Shown here: positions 16,825-26,559 of the stretch, piece after piece | Layout: each line of letters begins with the position of its first letter | Position numbering within the stretch: the first letter of the stretch is position 1 | Assembly: GCF_000255295.1 (NCBI RefSeq) | Contig: NC_017030.1 | Coordinates: 5,332,001-5,396,000 of the forward strand | Source: Corallococcus coralloides DSM 2259 | Lineage (GTDB): Bacteria > Myxococcota > Myxococcia > Myxococcales > Myxococcaceae | Direction of reading: 5' to 3' | Length of the DNA: 64,000 nucleotides | Notes under the pieces: generated by a model | Database searches by the model: none | Told to the model about the DNA's origin: nothing | What the model saw: the letters and a program-made list of their open reading frames with translations, nothing else | Made by a program: the position numbers and the translations under genes

Positions 16825-18233
16825 TCAGTCGCGCCCTGCCCGCTTCCCACCCTTGCCGCCCTTGCCCGCCAGGTGCGGGTTCTTGCGCGCCTCGCGCTTG
16901 GCCTTGCCTGGCCGCTCGCGGAAGAGCAGGCGGATGGGGACCCGCAGGTCGAACGTCTTGCGGATCTGGTTGGTGATGTACCGCTTGTACATGTCCGGCA
17001 CGCCCTGCGGTTCGTTGCAGGTGAGGGTGAAGGTCGGCGGGGCCGCCGCCACCTGGGCGATGTAGTACAGGCGCAGCGGCTTGCTCTTCACGATGGGCGC
17101 CGGGTTGTTGTCCACCATGTAATCCAGCAGCTTGTTGAGCTGCGGGGTGGCGCCCGGAAGCGGAACTGCTTGGCCAGCTCCACCGCCACGTCCACGACCT
17201 TCTCCACCTTGGAGCCGTGCAGGGCGGACGTGAAGATGACCGGCGCGTAGCCCACGAACTTGAGGGCGATCTTGAGATCCTCGCGGAAGGCCTCCTGGCG
17301 GCGCTTGTCCTCCGCGATGAGGTCCCACTTGTTCACCACGATGACCAGCGCGCGGCCCCGGTCCATGGACAGGCCCGCGAGCTTCGCGTCCTGATCCACC
17401 GCGGGCTCCGTGGCGTCCATCAAGAGCACCGCCACGTCGCTGCGCTCCAGGACCTTCAGCGCCGCGATGACGGAGTACTGCTCCACCTGGTGCGCGATGG
17501 TCTTCTTGCGCCGGATGCCCGCGGTGTCCGTGAGGATGAGCTGATTGCCCTTGTACGTGACCTCGGAGTCGATGGGGTCACGCGTGGTGCCGGCGACCTC
17601 GCTGGTGACGACGCGCTTCTCCTTGAGGATGGCGTTGACCAGGGTGCTCTTGCCCACGTTGGGCCGGCCGATGATGGCCACGCGGATCTTCCCGTCGTCC
17701 GGCGGCGCATCCGAGTCCTCGCCCTCCTGCTTCTCCGGGAGCTTGGACACGACGGAGTCCATCAGGCCGCCCATGCCCAGGTTGTGCTCGGCGGACATGG
17801 CGTTCACGTCGCCCAGGCCCAGGCGGAAGAACTCGCCGGCCAGCGACTGCATCTGCCCGGACTCGTTGTCCAGCTTGTTGGCCGCCACGACGACGGGCTT
17901 GCCCGCCTTGCGCAGGTAGTTGGCGACGGCCTCGTCCGCCGTCGTCATGCCCGCGCGGGCGTCCACCACGAAGATGATGACGTCGCACTCCTCCACCGCG
18001 AACTGCGCCTGCTCGCGCACCTGCTTGAGCAGCGTGTCCTTCTCACCGGGGACGAAGCCGCCCGTGTCGATGAGGGTGAAGGCGCGGCCCTCCCACTCCG
18101 CGTCGGCGTAGTGCCGGTCGCGGGTGACGCCGGGCTGGTCCTCGACGAGCGCGATGCGGCGGCCCACCAGGCGGTTGAACAGCGTGCTCTTGCCCACGTT
18201 GGGGCGACCGACAATGGCGACCAGCGGCTTCAT
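16825..18233 (-). CDS. der: Ribosome-associated GTPase Der/EngA, with apparent -1 frameshift
   Basis: Der has two GTPase domains and a KH-like domain and is essential for 50S assembly. G1 motifs GRPNVGKST lie at residues ~9-17 and ~189-197, with NKLD and NKWD motifs in each domain. The frame opened at 18233 stays Der-like to FRFRAP (codons ending near 17149), then turns to nonsense; the KH domain (TPQLNKLLDYMVDNNPAP to a Lys/Arg-rich end at 16825) continues in the next frame. The junction reads GCGCC-ACCCCG where one more C would restore the family sequence, so one base is missing in a C-run. A sequencing or assembly error is the simplest explanation; a real mutation would cost an essential domain. 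Confidence 0.9.
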
Positions 18234-18303
18234 GGAGTCTCTTTCGACAGCGACGACGACTTCGAAGGCAACGACGTCAGCGGCACGGACTTCAGCGGCG
18301 ACA

Positions 18304-19257
18304 TCACTCGTAACCCAGCTTCCTCAACCCCGCGGCACGCTCGCTCCAGCGGGCCTCCACGCGCACGCGCAGGTCCAGGTACACGTGCGCACCCAAGAGG
18401 CGCTGCACGGACTTGCGAGCGTCCGTGCCAATGAGCTTCAGCATCTGCCCCTGCTTGCCAATCAGGATGGCCTTCTGGCTGTCGCGCTCCACGTAGATGG
18501 ACGCCGCGATGCGGATGAGGCCGCCCAGCTGGCCAGGGGGCGTGCCCGGGCGCGGCTCGCGCTCGGATTCATCGAACACGTCCACCAGCACCGCGGTGGA
18601 GTACGGGATCTCCTGGCGGCAGTGCCGGAGCACCTGCTCGCGGATGTACTCGGCCACCAGCACGCGCTCCTGCTGATCCGTGAGCATGTCCTCCGCGAAG
18701 AGGGGCTCGCCCTCCGGCAGGTGGCCCAGCACGACCTGGAACAGTTGCTCCACGCCGTCCTTCTCCCGCGCGGAGATGGGCACCACCTCCGCGAAGGGGA
18801 ACTCCTGGCCGTAGAGCGCGATGAGCGGCAGCAGCTTCGCCTTGGGGATGGAGTCGATCTTGTTGATGACCAGGAAGGTGGGCTTGCCCACCTTCTGCAG
18901 CCGCTCGAGGATGGCGCGGTTGCCCGGCGTCACGTCCAGCGTCTCGCCCTGGGGCGGCTCGATGAGGAAGAGGACCAGGTCCACCTCCTCGGCCGCGGAG
19001 AGAGCGGCCTCCACCATGTAGCGGTTGAGCTCTCCCTTGGCCTGGTGGATGCCGGGAGTGTCGATGAACGCCACCTGCCCTTCCGGGCGCGTCACCACGC
19101 CCAGGATGCGGTTGCGGGTGGTCTGCGGCTTGGGCGAGACGATGGCGATCTTCTCGCCCGTGAGCGCGTTGAGCAGCGTGCTCTTGCCCACGTTGGGCCG
19201 GCCAATGAGCGCGGCGAAGCCAGCGCGAGGGGTCTTCTTCTGGGACTGGGAGGCCAT
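18304..19257 (-). CDS. era: GTPase Era
   Basis: 317 aa. GTPase domain with GRPNVGKST (~residues 18-26), the switch region SPKPQTTRNRILG, DTPG and NKID, then a C-terminal KH domain containing ILIGKQGQMLKLIGTDARK. Era binds 16S rRNA and helps 30S maturation. The ATG at 19257 has CGGAAG just upstream; an ATG ten codons earlier lacks one. It stands between the cyclophilin genes and der, with rnc further upstream, the common rnc-era linkage with an insertion. Confidence 0.95.
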   Translation of the reverse strand: MASQSQKKTPRAGFAALIGRPNVGKSTLLNALTGEKIAIVSPKPQTTRNRILGVVTRPEGQVAFIDTPGIHQAKGELNRYMVEAALSAAEEVDLVLFLIEPPQGETLDVTPGNRAILERLQKVGKPTFLVINKIDSIPKAKLLPLIALYGQEFPFAEVVPISAREKDGVEQLFQVVLGHLPEGEPLFAEDMLTDQQERVLVAEYIREQVLRHCRQEIPYSTAVLVDVFDESEREPRPGTPPGQLGGLIRIAASIYVERDSQKAILIGKQGQMLKLIGTDARKSVQRLLGAHVYLDLRVRVEARWSERAAGLRKLGYE

Positions 19258-19340
19258 ACTTCCGGAGATGATCAGTGGGCCTTCCAACCTCGACGACGGG
19301 AAGGCCCCGGGGGAACTGCCAGGGTACGGCGGCGGACTGC

Positions 19341-19898
19341 TTACGAAGGCCGCGCCGTGGAGATGGTCAACGTCTGGATGCGCACGTCCCGGCGGGGACG
19401 GTCGTTTGAATCCTTGGGAAGCTCATTGGCGATGCGGTCCACCACGTCCTGCCCCTCCACCACCTCGCCGAAGATGGTGTACCGGTTGTCCAGGTGGGGC
19501 TGCGGCGCCGCGGTGATGAAGAACTGACTGCCGTTGGTGTTGGGGCCGGTGTTGCCCATGGCCAGCACACCCTTCTTGTCGAAACGCCGGCCACTCTGGA
19601 ACTCATCCTCGAAACGGAAGCCCGGGCCGTTGTTACCCCGGCTGGTCGGGTCCCCGCCCTGGATCATGAAGTCCTTGATGCAGCGGAAGAAGAGCGTCCC
19701 GTCGTAGAGCGGGCGGCCGTGCTGGGGCTGGAACGTCACCGGGTCCGTCCAGGTCTTCTCCCCGGTGGCGAGCCCCACGAAGTTCTCCACCGTCCTCGGC
19801 GACTCCTTGGAGAACAGGCGCACCACGATGCGCCCCTCCGTGGTGGTGAAGGTGCCGAACAACTCCGTGCCCGCGCGGGCCTGTTCCATGAAGCTCAT
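19341..19898 (-). CDS. Cyclophilin-type peptidyl-prolyl isomerase, cytoplasmic
   Basis: 185 aa without a signal peptide. Cyclophilin motifs are intact: [35 protein letters not shown] and [12 protein letters not shown]. It catalyses proline cis-trans isomerisation. The ATG overlaps the stop of the upstream secreted cyclophilin (ATGA), so the two genes are coupled and form a cytoplasmic-periplasmic pair that arose by duplication: shared [15 protein letters not shown] segment. Confidence 0.93.
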   Translation of the reverse strand: MSFMEQARAGTELFGTFTTTEGRIVVRLFSKESPRTVENFVGLATGEKTWTDPVTFQPQHGRPLYDGTLFFRCIKDFMIQGGDPTSRGNNGPGFRFEDEFQSGRRFDKKGVLAMGNTGPNTNGSQFFITAAPQPHLDNRYTIFGEVVEGQDVVDRIANELPKDSNDRPRRDVRIQTLTISTARPS

Positions 19899-20563
19899 TG
19901 CGGGGTGCTCTTGGGGGCGGCGGGCTTGGGAGTGGCCGGCTTCTTGGGAGCCTTTTCACTCAGCGTAATCGTTTCCAGGACCACGGGCGTCTGCGGGCGG
20001 TCCTGGGCGCTGCGGGGCACGGTGCCGATCTTCTCCACCACGTCGTAGCCGGTGACGACCTCGCCGAAGATGGTGTGGCGGCCGGTGAGGTGCGCGGGCG
20101 TGGAGGTGGTGATGAAGAACTGGCTGCCGTTGGTGTTGGGGCCCGCGTTGGCCATGGCCAGGATGCCCGGCTTGTCGAAGCTGCGGCCGCTCTGGAACTC
20201 GTCCGCGAAGCGGTAGCCCGGGTCGCCCCTGCCGGTGCCGGTGGGGTCGCCGCCCTGGATCATGAAGCCCGGGATGACGCGGTGGAAGACGGTGCCGGCG
20301 TAGAGCGGCTTACCCTTCACCTGCTCGCCCGTCGTCGGATCCGTCCAGGTCTTCTCGCCCGTGGCCAGTCCCACGAAGTTCGCCACCGTGTTGGGCGCGT
20401 CCTTGGAGAAGAGCTTCACGGTGATGACGCCCTGGCTCGTCTTCAGCGTCGCGTAGAGGTCCTTGCCGGCCTGGACCTTCTTCGTCCAGGGGCCCGCGGC
20501 GGGCTCGGCGGCCAACGCCGCGACGGCGGCCAGCGCCACGGTGAGACCGAGAAGACGGTGCAT
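19895..20563 (-). CDS. Cyclophilin-type peptidyl-prolyl isomerase, secreted
   Basis: 222 aa with a signal peptide ([19 protein letters not shown], probable cleavage after AEPAA). Cyclophilin motifs [36 protein letters not shown] and [12 protein letters not shown] are complete. The C-terminal tail is Lys/Pro/Ala-rich ([12 protein letters not shown]). The chosen ATG gives the signal peptide; upstream in-frame codons are Arg-rich non-conserved sequence. It lies between rnc and the second cyclophilin and probably acts in the periplasm on envelope proteins. Confidence 0.92.
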   Translation of the reverse strand: MHRLLGLTVALAAVAALAAEPAAGPWTKKVQAGKDLYATLKTSQGVITVKLFSKDAPNTVANFVGLATGEKTWTDPTTGEQVKGKPLYAGTVFHRVIPGFMIQGGDPTGTGRGDPGYRFADEFQSGRSFDKPGILAMANAGPNTNGSQFFITTSTPAHLTGRHTIFGEVVTGYDVVEKIGTVPRSAQDRPQTPVVLETITLSEKAPKKPATPKPAAPKSTPQ

Positions 20564-20630
20564 ACGGAACAAACTCCAGGGCAGGAAGGCGCGGACCCTA
20601 CCCCCCACCCCCCTCCCCCTCCAAGGGCTT

Positions 20631-21422
20631 TCACGCCGGAGGGTCGTCCGGTGAAGGACCTCCCGGGACGGGCGCCACGACATCCGGGGATGCCACGACA
20701 GCCACCTCCGCCTTCAGGCGCTCCAGCGTGGTGCGAGCGGCTGCCTGCTCGGCCTCCTTCTTGTTCCGGCCGGTGGCGCGGGCGTACACGGACTCCCCGA
20801 TACACACCTCCACCTCGAACACCTTGGCGTGTTCCGGGCCGGTTTCCGCCACCACGCGGTAGCGCGGCGACAGCTTGAGCTTCTCGTGGGCGAGCTCCTG
20901 GAGGAGCGTCTTGTAGTCCAGGCGGCCCGCGCCGGAGGCCACCTCCTCCACCAGCTCCCCGAAGATGCGGTCCACCAGGGCCAGCGCCGGCTCCAGGCCG
21001 CCGCTCAGGTAGACGGCGCCGAGCACCGCCTCCATCGCGTCCGCGAGCAGCGAGTTCTTGTCGCGGCCTCCGGACTGGGCCTCGCCCCGGCCCAACAGGA
21101 GCAGCTCGCCCAGGCGCAGGCTGCGGGCCACGCGGGCCAGGCCCTCTTCATGGACGATGCGGGCGCGCATCTTGGTGAGCTCGCCCTCGGGGACGCCGGG
21201 GCAGCGGTCCATCAGCCGGTGGCTCACGGCCAGGTCCACCACGGCGTCGCCCAGGAACTCCAGGCGCTGGTTGTCCTTGAGGTTCTGGTCGCGGTTCTCG
21301 TTGACGTACGTCTTGTGCGTCAGCGCCTCCAGGGCCAGGTCGCGCTTGGAGAACTGCACGCCCAGGCGCGCCTCCAGGGCCTGCACCCGCTCCACCAGGG
21401 TCATCTTCTCCACGCGGCTCAC
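20631..21422 (-). CDS. rnc: Ribonuclease III
   Basis: 263 aa. The nuclease signature [18 protein letters not shown] (~residue 52) and the second metal-binding region [17 protein letters not shown] are intact, followed by a dsRNA-binding domain from [12 protein letters not shown] to [14 protein letters not shown]. RNase III cuts double-stranded RNA in rRNA precursors and regulatory duplexes. The ~30-residue tail is Val/Pro-rich and family-atypical. Start is GTG with a 4-bp overlap (GTGA) with the preceding gene. Confidence 0.95.
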   Translation of the reverse strand: MSRVEKMTLVERVQALEARLGVQFSKRDLALEALTHKTYVNENRDQNLKDNQRLEFLGDAVVDLAVSHRLMDRCPGVPEGELTKMRARIVHEEGLARVARSLRLGELLLLGRGEAQSGGRDKNSLLADAMEAVLGAVYLSGGLEPALALVDRIFGELVEEVASGAGRLDYKTLLQELAHEKLKLSPRYRVVAETGPEHAKVFEVEVCIGESVYARATGRNKKEAEQAAARTTLERLKAEVAVVASPDVVAPVPGGPSPDDPPA

Positions 21423-22282
21423 TCCTGGGGGGCGTCCGGGCCCACGAGCCGCACGGCTTCGGGAGCGACCTTCAACAGGTCCGCGACCAGCTGCACGACG
21501 CCGGGGAACTCATCCAGTTCGAAGCGGCCCGCCCACACCTTGCCCTGGGTGCCCGCCAGGAGGCCCCGGAAGGTGCGCCCGGCGATGCGCGCTGCCGCGA
21601 AGCGGTAGGCCTTGCCCTCCACCTGCAGCTGCGCGAGCAGCTCCAGGCTGCTGCGCGGCGGCACCAGCGACTGCGGGCCGAACTTCTCCACGATCTCCAC
21701 GAAGCGCACCGGCTCCGCGCCCGACGCCGCCTGAGGGGCGCGCGGCACGGGCTCGCCGAGCAGCGCGGCCAGGTAGCCCGTCAGCGCGGCCTTCTCGCGG
21801 AACTCGGACAGCTCGATGACGTGCCCGGCGGCGGTGGCCAGCTCCTCCCGCCCGCGGATGGCCTGCGCGATGCGGAAGTTGCCCTGCCGGTCCGCCACCA
21901 GCTTCACCGCGAGCTGGCCCTCCTTCACGTCCGTGGACAGCACCAGCGACTGCGGATCCACGTCCGCGGGCAGGCCCAACAGCTGCAGCTCCTCCGAGCG
22001 GCGCTGCAGGTGGAAGACGTGGTCGCTGAAGGTGTCCAGCAGGAGCGCCTGCATCTCCTCCGCCGCGTCGATGGCGGACAGGAGGATGGGCGTCATGCCC
22101 ACCACGGCTGGCGGCGAGATGGGGATGAGCCGATCCCCCATCACCTGGAAGGTGATCTCGGTGATGAAGTCCTTGGTGATGGGATTCACCAGGGACGCGG
22201 CTTCCAGGTCCAGCACCACTTCGACGCCGGACGGCTCCTCACGGACCTGGAGCCCCAGCTCTCGCAGCCGAGCGGTATCCAT
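21419..22282 (-). CDS. Hypothetical protein between acyl-CoA dehydrogenase and rnc
   Basis: 287 aa, no signal peptide or membrane segment, no recognised domain. Acidic and Leu-rich, with alternating strands and helices; a segment LVNPITKDFITEITFQVMGD may bind a partner. The ATG overlaps the stop of the acyl-CoA dehydrogenase gene (TGATG), and its own stop overlaps the rnc start (GTGA), so it is translationally coupled to both. That position suggests conservation in myxobacteria, but not a function. Confidence 0.7.
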   Translation of the reverse strand: MDTARLRELGLQVREEPSGVEVVLDLEAASLVNPITKDFITEITFQVMGDRLIPISPPAVVGMTPILLSAIDAAEEMQALLLDTFSDHVFHLQRRSEELQLLGLPADVDPQSLVLSTDVKEGQLAVKLVADRQGNFRIAQAIRGREELATAAGHVIELSEFREKAALTGYLAALLGEPVPRAPQAASGAEPVRFVEIVEKFGPQSLVPPRSSLELLAQLQVEGKAYRFAAARIAGRTFRGLLAGTQGKVWAGRFELDEFPGVVQLVADLLKVAPEAVRLVGPDAPQE

Positions 22283-23427
22283 CAGGCGCCTTTGAAGGTC
22301 TCGCGGGCGATGATGGTCCGCTGGATCTCGCTCGTGCCTTCGCCAATCTCACAGAGCTTGGCGTCGCGCAGGTAGCGCTCCACGGGGAACTCGCGCGTGT
22401 AGCCGTAGCCGCCGTGGATCTGCACGGCCTTGTTGCATCCGCGCATGGCCGCCTCCGACGCGAACAGCTTCGCCATGGAGGCCTCCTCGGAATACGGCTG
22501 ACCCGCGTCCGCGAGCTTCGCCGCGCGGTGCACCAGCAGGCGCGCCGCCTCCAGCTCCGTCTTCATGTCCGCCATCATCCAGCGCAGGCCCTGGAACTCG
22601 CCAATGGGCTGGCCGAACGCGGTGCGGTCCTTGGAGTACGCGATCGACTCCTCCAGCGCGCCGCGCAGCAGGCCCACCGACAGCGCGCCGATGGTGATGC
22701 GGCCCTTGTCGAGAATCTTCAGCGTGTCGATGAAGCCGCGGTCGACCTCGCCCACGATGGCGTCGTCACCGACCTCCACGTTCTCCATGATGAGCTCGGC
22801 CGTGTCCGACGAGCGCATGCCCAGCTTCCCGTGGATGGAGCGCTGGCTGAAGCCGGGGATGCCCTTCTCCAGCACGAAGGCGGTGATGCCCTTCTGGCGC
22901 TTCTCCGGCGACGTGAGCGCCAGCACCACGAACACGTCACCCACCGTGCCCTGGGTGATGAACATCTTCGCGCCGTTGAGCACCCACTTGTTGCCCTTCC
23001 TCACGGCGGTGGTGCGCATGCCGGACGCGTCCGAACCGGATCCCGGCTCGGTGAGGCCCCACGCGCCCAGCCACTCACCGGAGGCGAGCTTGGGCAGGTA
23101 GCGCTGGTGCTGCGCCTTGTTGCCGAACACGCGCACGTGGCTGGTGCCCAGGCCGTTGTGGCTGGCCACCGTGAGCGCGAGCGAGCCGTCGTAGCGGGCG
23201 ATCTCCTCCACGGCCACCGCCACGGCGAGCGAGTCCATGGCCGCTCCGCCGTACTCCTCGGAGACGAGCATGCCCAGCACGCCCAGCTGCCCCAGCTCCT
23301 TCACCACCTCCATGGGGAACTTCTCGTCCTTGTCCCACTCACGCGCGTACGGCTTCACGCGGCGTTCGCAGAATTCACGGAGGGAGGCCTGCAGGGCGCG
23401 GTGGCTTTCAGGAAGTTCGAAGTCCAT
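22282..23427 (-). CDS. Acyl-CoA dehydrogenase (short/branched-chain type)
   Basis: 381-aa FAD enzyme for alpha,beta-dehydrogenation of acyl-CoA. Signatures include [15 protein letters not shown], the DKGRI segment and [20 protein letters not shown]. The catalytic base of short- and medium-chain enzymes is present as Glu in [11 protein letters not shown]; isovaleryl-CoA dehydrogenases usually have a small residue there and their Glu elsewhere, so a butyryl- or 2-methylbutyryl-CoA type is more likely. It lies 42 bp after the carboxyltransferase gene on the same strand, together suggesting a branched-chain or short acyl-CoA pathway. Confidence 0.9.
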   Translation of the reverse strand: MDFELPESHRALQASLREFCERRVKPYAREWDKDEKFPMEVVKELGQLGVLGMLVSEEYGGAAMDSLAVAVAVEEIARYDGSLALTVASHNGLGTSHVRVFGNKAQHQRYLPKLASGEWLGAWGLTEPGSGSDASGMRTTAVRKGNKWVLNGAKMFITQGTVGDVFVVLALTSPEKRQKGITAFVLEKGIPGFSQRSIHGKLGMRSSDTAELIMENVEVGDDAIVGEVDRGFIDTLKILDKGRITIGALSVGLLRGALEESIAYSKDRTAFGQPIGEFQGLRWMMADMKTELEAARLLVHRAAKLADAGQPYSEEASMAKLFASEAAMRGCNKAVQIHGGYGYTREFPVERYLRDAKLCEIGEGTSEIQRTIIARETFKGA

Positions 23428-23469
23428 GGTCGGTGCGGAATCTAGAGCGTGAATGCGGGTGGGGGAACT

Positions 23470-24999
23470 TCAGACGGGGTGGACGCCGTGCTTCTTCTCC
23501 GCACGGGGCTGGAACCGGTCCGCATAAAGCGAATAACGCTGCATCAATTCCCCGCGCAGGGAGTCGCCGGGGACCACGGCGTCGATGATGAGCTCGCTGG
23601 CCAGCTTGAAGATGTCCACGTCCTGCTTGTACTCGTCACGGAGCTTCTGGACGAAGGCTGGCCGCTCGGCCTCCGGCAGCTCCTGGATCTTGTTGAAGTA
23701 GACGGCGTTCACCGCCGCCTCCGGGCCCATCACGGCGATCATCGCCTGGGGCAGCGCCAGCGTGGCCTCCGGGGCGAACCCGGGCCCGCTCATGGCGTAG
23801 AGGCCGGCGCCGTACGCCTTGCGCACCACCACGCAGATGCGCGGCACGCTGGCCTCCGACACCGCGGAGATCATCTTCGCGCCCGCGCGGATGATGCCCG
23901 CGCGCTCCACCTTGGTGCCGATCATGAAGCCCGGCACGTCCGCCAGGTACAGGAGCGGGATGTTGAACGCGTCACACAGCCAGATGAACCGGGCCGCCTT
24001 GTCCGCGCTGTCCACGAAGAGCACGCCGCCCTTGTACTTGGGCTGGTTCGCGACGATGCCCACCGGACGGCCGCCAATGCGCGCGAGGCCCGTGATCAGC
24101 TCCTGCGCGAAGAGCTTCTTCACCTCGAACCAGCTGCCCTCGTCGATGAGCTCCGCGATGAGGGCGTGCATGTCGAACGGCTTGTTCTGATCCGGCGGGA
24201 CGATCTCGTCCACGCGCTTGCCGCTGTGCTTGGGCGCCTTCAGCTCTACCTGGGGCGGGGCCTTGGAGAAGTTCTCCGGGAAGAAGGCCAGGTACCGCTT
24301 CGCCGCGGCGATGGCCTCCTGTTCGGTCTTCACCAGCACGTCGCCCACGCCGGACACGGAGCAGTGCATCTTCGCGCCGCCCATCTCCTCCAGGGTGACC
24401 TTCTCGCCGATGACCATCTCCGCCATGCGGGGGCTGCCCAGGTACATGGAGGCGTTGCCCTCCACCATGATGACCAGGTCGCAGAACGCGGGGATGTACG
24501 CGCCGCCCGCGGCGGACGGGCCGAAGAGCAGACAGATTTGCGGGACGAAGCCCGACAGGTGGACCTCGTTGTAGAAGATGCGGCCCGCGCCACGTCGGCC
24601 GGGGAACATCTCCACCTGGTCCGTGATGCGCGCGCCCGCGCTGTCCACCAGATAGAGCAGCGGGCAGCGCAGCGCCTTCGCCGTCTCCTGGATGCGGAGG
24701 ATCTTCTCCACCGTGCGCGCGCCCCAGCTGCCCGCCTTCACCGTGGAGTCGTTGGCCATGATGGCCACCGCGCGCCCGTCGATGCGCGCGACCCCGGTGA
24801 TGACGCCGTCGGAGGGCAGCTCCGGGTCCAGGTTGTTGGCGAGCTTTCCGTCCTCCACGAAGGAGTCCGCGTCCACGAGCAACCGGATGCGCTCGCGCGC
24901 GAAGAGCTTGCCCGTCTCCGCGTTCTTCGCGTGGTACTTGGGCGCGCCGCCCTTCTCCACCTGGGAGAGCTTCTCGAGCAGTTTCTGATCTGAGGACAT
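23470..24999 (-). CDS. Acyl-CoA carboxylase, carboxyltransferase (beta) subunit
   Basis: 509 aa, two crotonase-fold carboxyltransferase domains. Motifs: GKLFARERIRLLVD, DGVITGVARIDGR, the oxyanion region GPSAAGGAYIPAFCD in the N-half and YAGAGLYAMSGPGF-like KAYGAGLYAMSGPG in the C-half. Such subunits transfer CO2 from biotin to propionyl-, methylcrotonyl- or other acyl-CoA; the choice cannot be settled here. No biotin carboxylase/carrier subunit is in the window, so the alpha subunit must be elsewhere. The ATG at 24999 (MSSDQKLLEKL) matches the family; longer starts add non-conserved residues. Confidence 0.88.
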   Translation of the reverse strand: MSSDQKLLEKLSQVEKGGAPKYHAKNAETGKLFARERIRLLVDADSFVEDGKLANNLDPELPSDGVITGVARIDGRAVAIMANDSTVKAGSWGARTVEKILRIQETAKALRCPLLYLVDSAGARITDQVEMFPGRRGAGRIFYNEVHLSGFVPQICLLFGPSAAGGAYIPAFCDLVIMVEGNASMYLGSPRMAEMVIGEKVTLEEMGGAKMHCSVSGVGDVLVKTEQEAIAAAKRYLAFFPENFSKAPPQVELKAPKHSGKRVDEIVPPDQNKPFDMHALIAELIDEGSWFEVKKLFAQELITGLARIGGRPVGIVANQPKYKGGVLFVDSADKAARFIWLCDAFNIPLLYLADVPGFMIGTKVERAGIIRAGAKMISAVSEASVPRICVVVRKAYGAGLYAMSGPGFAPEATLALPQAMIAVMGPEAAVNAVYFNKIQELPEAERPAFVQKLRDEYKQDVDIFKLASELIIDAVVPGDSLRGELMQRYSLYADRFQPRAEKKHGVHPV

Positions 25000-25216
25000 G
25001 GCCGTCGTCCCATACCAAGAAACCCCTGGCCTGGCTGCCTTCTTGCCAGCCGAAGCACCGGGCGTGCCGTCCAGCGGACGACGCATGGGGCCACGGCGGA
25101 GCGCTTCGGGGGGTTTCGCTTGGGGCTTCCCTGCCTACCTTCATGTTGCACGGGGGGTGTGCACCCAGGCGGGCCACGAACCGCCCCGTGAATTGAATCC
25201 GGCCCAGGAGGGACCC

Positions 25217-25597
25217 ATGTTCAGAGCGAAGAAGGCGACGTGGCAGGCGAAGGCTTTGGCCAAGAGCAAGCTGTACCGTCAGTTCCTGGCGCACCAGCTG
25301 CTCGACCAGCTGCCTGACTACGCGGACAAGGCCGGCAAGGTGGCCCGGAAGTCCTGGGACAACTTCGACCCGGACGACGCGCTGCGCTATGTGGGATTGA
25401 CGACGTACAAGCCGGCGCGCGCGGGCATGGGCGGCCTGGGGGCGTTCCTGCTGGGCGCCGCCGCGGGCAGCATCGTGGCGCTGCTGATGGCCCCGAGCCG
25501 CGGCACGGAGCTGCGCACCACCGTCAAGGACAAGGCGATGGGCTACATCAACAAGCAGGGCGTGAACATCGGCGGCGAGAAGACCGCGAGCGCCTGA
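25217..25597 (+). CDS. YtxH-domain protein
   Basis: 126 aa. An ideal AGGAGGGA lies 6 nt before the ATG. After a basic helical N-terminus comes one hydrophobic helix (GGLGAFLLGAAAGSIVALLM) followed at once by APSRGTELRTTVKDKA, the YtxH/general-stress protein hallmark. Function of the family is not established; it is associated with the membrane and stress. Single gene, convergent with the enoyl-CoA hydratase gene. Confidence 0.82.
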   Translation: MFRAKKATWQAKALAKSKLYRQFLAHQLLDQLPDYADKAGKVARKSWDNFDPDDALRYVGLTTYKPARAGMGGLGAFLLGAAAGSIVALLMAPSRGTELRTTVKDKAMGYINKQGVNIGGEKTASA

Positions 25598-25619
25598 AGT
25601 TGAGGTGAGCGGTGCAAGC

Positions 25620-25662
25620 AGGGGCAGCAAGGTCCGCGGGCAACCGCGGGCCTGCCGCCCCT
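25620..25662. terminator. Bidirectional terminator between convergent genes
   Basis: A long, slightly interrupted hairpin: AGGGGC..GG.CCGCGG on the left pairs with CCGCGG.CC..GCCCCT on the right around a 4-nt loop. It sits between the stops of the YtxH and enoyl-CoA hydratase genes. Confidence 0.7.
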
Positions 25663-25678
25663 GTCGCTTTCGGGGGCC

Positions 25679-26455
25679 TCAGCGGCCTTTATAGACAGGG
25701 GGACGCTTCTCCGCGAACGCGCGGAGCCCTTCCAGCCGGTCCTCCGTCTTGAGCACCTCCTCGTACTTCTTGAGCTCCAGCGCCAGCGCGTCGTCCAGCT
25801 CCAGGCCGGTGCCCTCGTCGATGGCGTGCTTGGCGGTGGCCACGGCCACGGGGGCGTTCTCCACCACGGCCTCCGCCAGTTGGAAGGCGACCTCCAGGAG
25901 GTGCCCTTCCGGAGCCAGCCGGTTCACCAGGCCGATACTGAAGGCCTCGGCCGCGTTCACACGCCGGGCGGTGAGGATGAGGTCCTTGGCGCGCCCGGGG
26001 CCGATGAGCCGCGCGAGCCGCTGGGTGCCACCGCCGCCGGGGATGATTCCCAGCTTCACCTCCGTGAGGCCCATCTCCGTGGCGGGGGAAGCGACGCGCA
26101 GGTCGCACGCCAGGGCCAGCTCCGTGCCGCCGCCAAAGGCCGCGCCGTTGATGGCGGCGATGAAGACGCAGTCGCTCTTCTCAATCGAGCGCAGGGTGAC
26201 GCGCAGGCCGTTGAGGAAGGCGCGCACCTCGTCTTCGGACATGGTGGTGCGTTCCTTGAGGTCCGCGCCCGCGCAGAAGGCCTTGTCGCCCGCGCCGGTG
26301 AGGATGACGGCGCGCACGGCGCGGCCGGAGGACACGCGGGACACGAGCGCGTCCAGCTCCTGGTGCATCGCGCGGCTGATGGCGTTGCGGCGGCTCTCCC
26401 CGTCGATGGTCCAGATCTCGATGGCCCCTCGGGCCTCGACCTTGAACTCCGGCAT
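25679..26455 (-). CDS. Enoyl-CoA hydratase/isomerase family protein
   Basis: 258-aa crotonase. The oxyanion and catalytic features are intact: [28 protein letters not shown] (first Glu) and [18 protein letters not shown] (second Glu), so it should be a hydratase. Similarity in style to methylglutaconyl-CoA hydratases (NAISRAM region) and nearby HMG-CoA lyase point to leucine breakdown, but a general enoyl-CoA hydratase is equally possible. The ATG at 26455 ([10 protein letters not shown]) fits the family; earlier codons do not. Single-gene unit, divergent from the TIM44-like gene. Confidence 0.87.
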   Translation of the reverse strand: MPEFKVEARGAIEIWTIDGESRRNAISRAMHQELDALVSRVSSGRAVRAVILTGAGDKAFCAGADLKERTTMSEDEVRAFLNGLRVTLRSIEKSDCVFIAAINGAAFGGGTELALACDLRVASPATEMGLTEVKLGIIPGGGGTQRLARLIGPGRAKDLILTARRVNAAEAFSIGLVNRLAPEGHLLEVAFQLAEAVVENAPVAVATAKHAIDEGTGLELDDALALELKKYEEVLKTEDRLEGLRAFAEKRPPVYKGR

Positions 26456-26559
26456 CTTCGCTCCCCGTGACGGGCCGCGCTGGGCGACCCGCGTGAATGG
26501 CGCGCAGCCTGAAACCTGTTCCCCAGTCTGGCAAGCCGTAAACGGATAGGATCCTGCCC

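Noticed and set aside
23470-24999. Assigning the carboxyltransferase as methylcrotonyl-CoA specific (liuB)
   Set aside because: It shares features with both methylcrotonyl- and propionyl-CoA subunits and no alpha subunit is nearby to decide.
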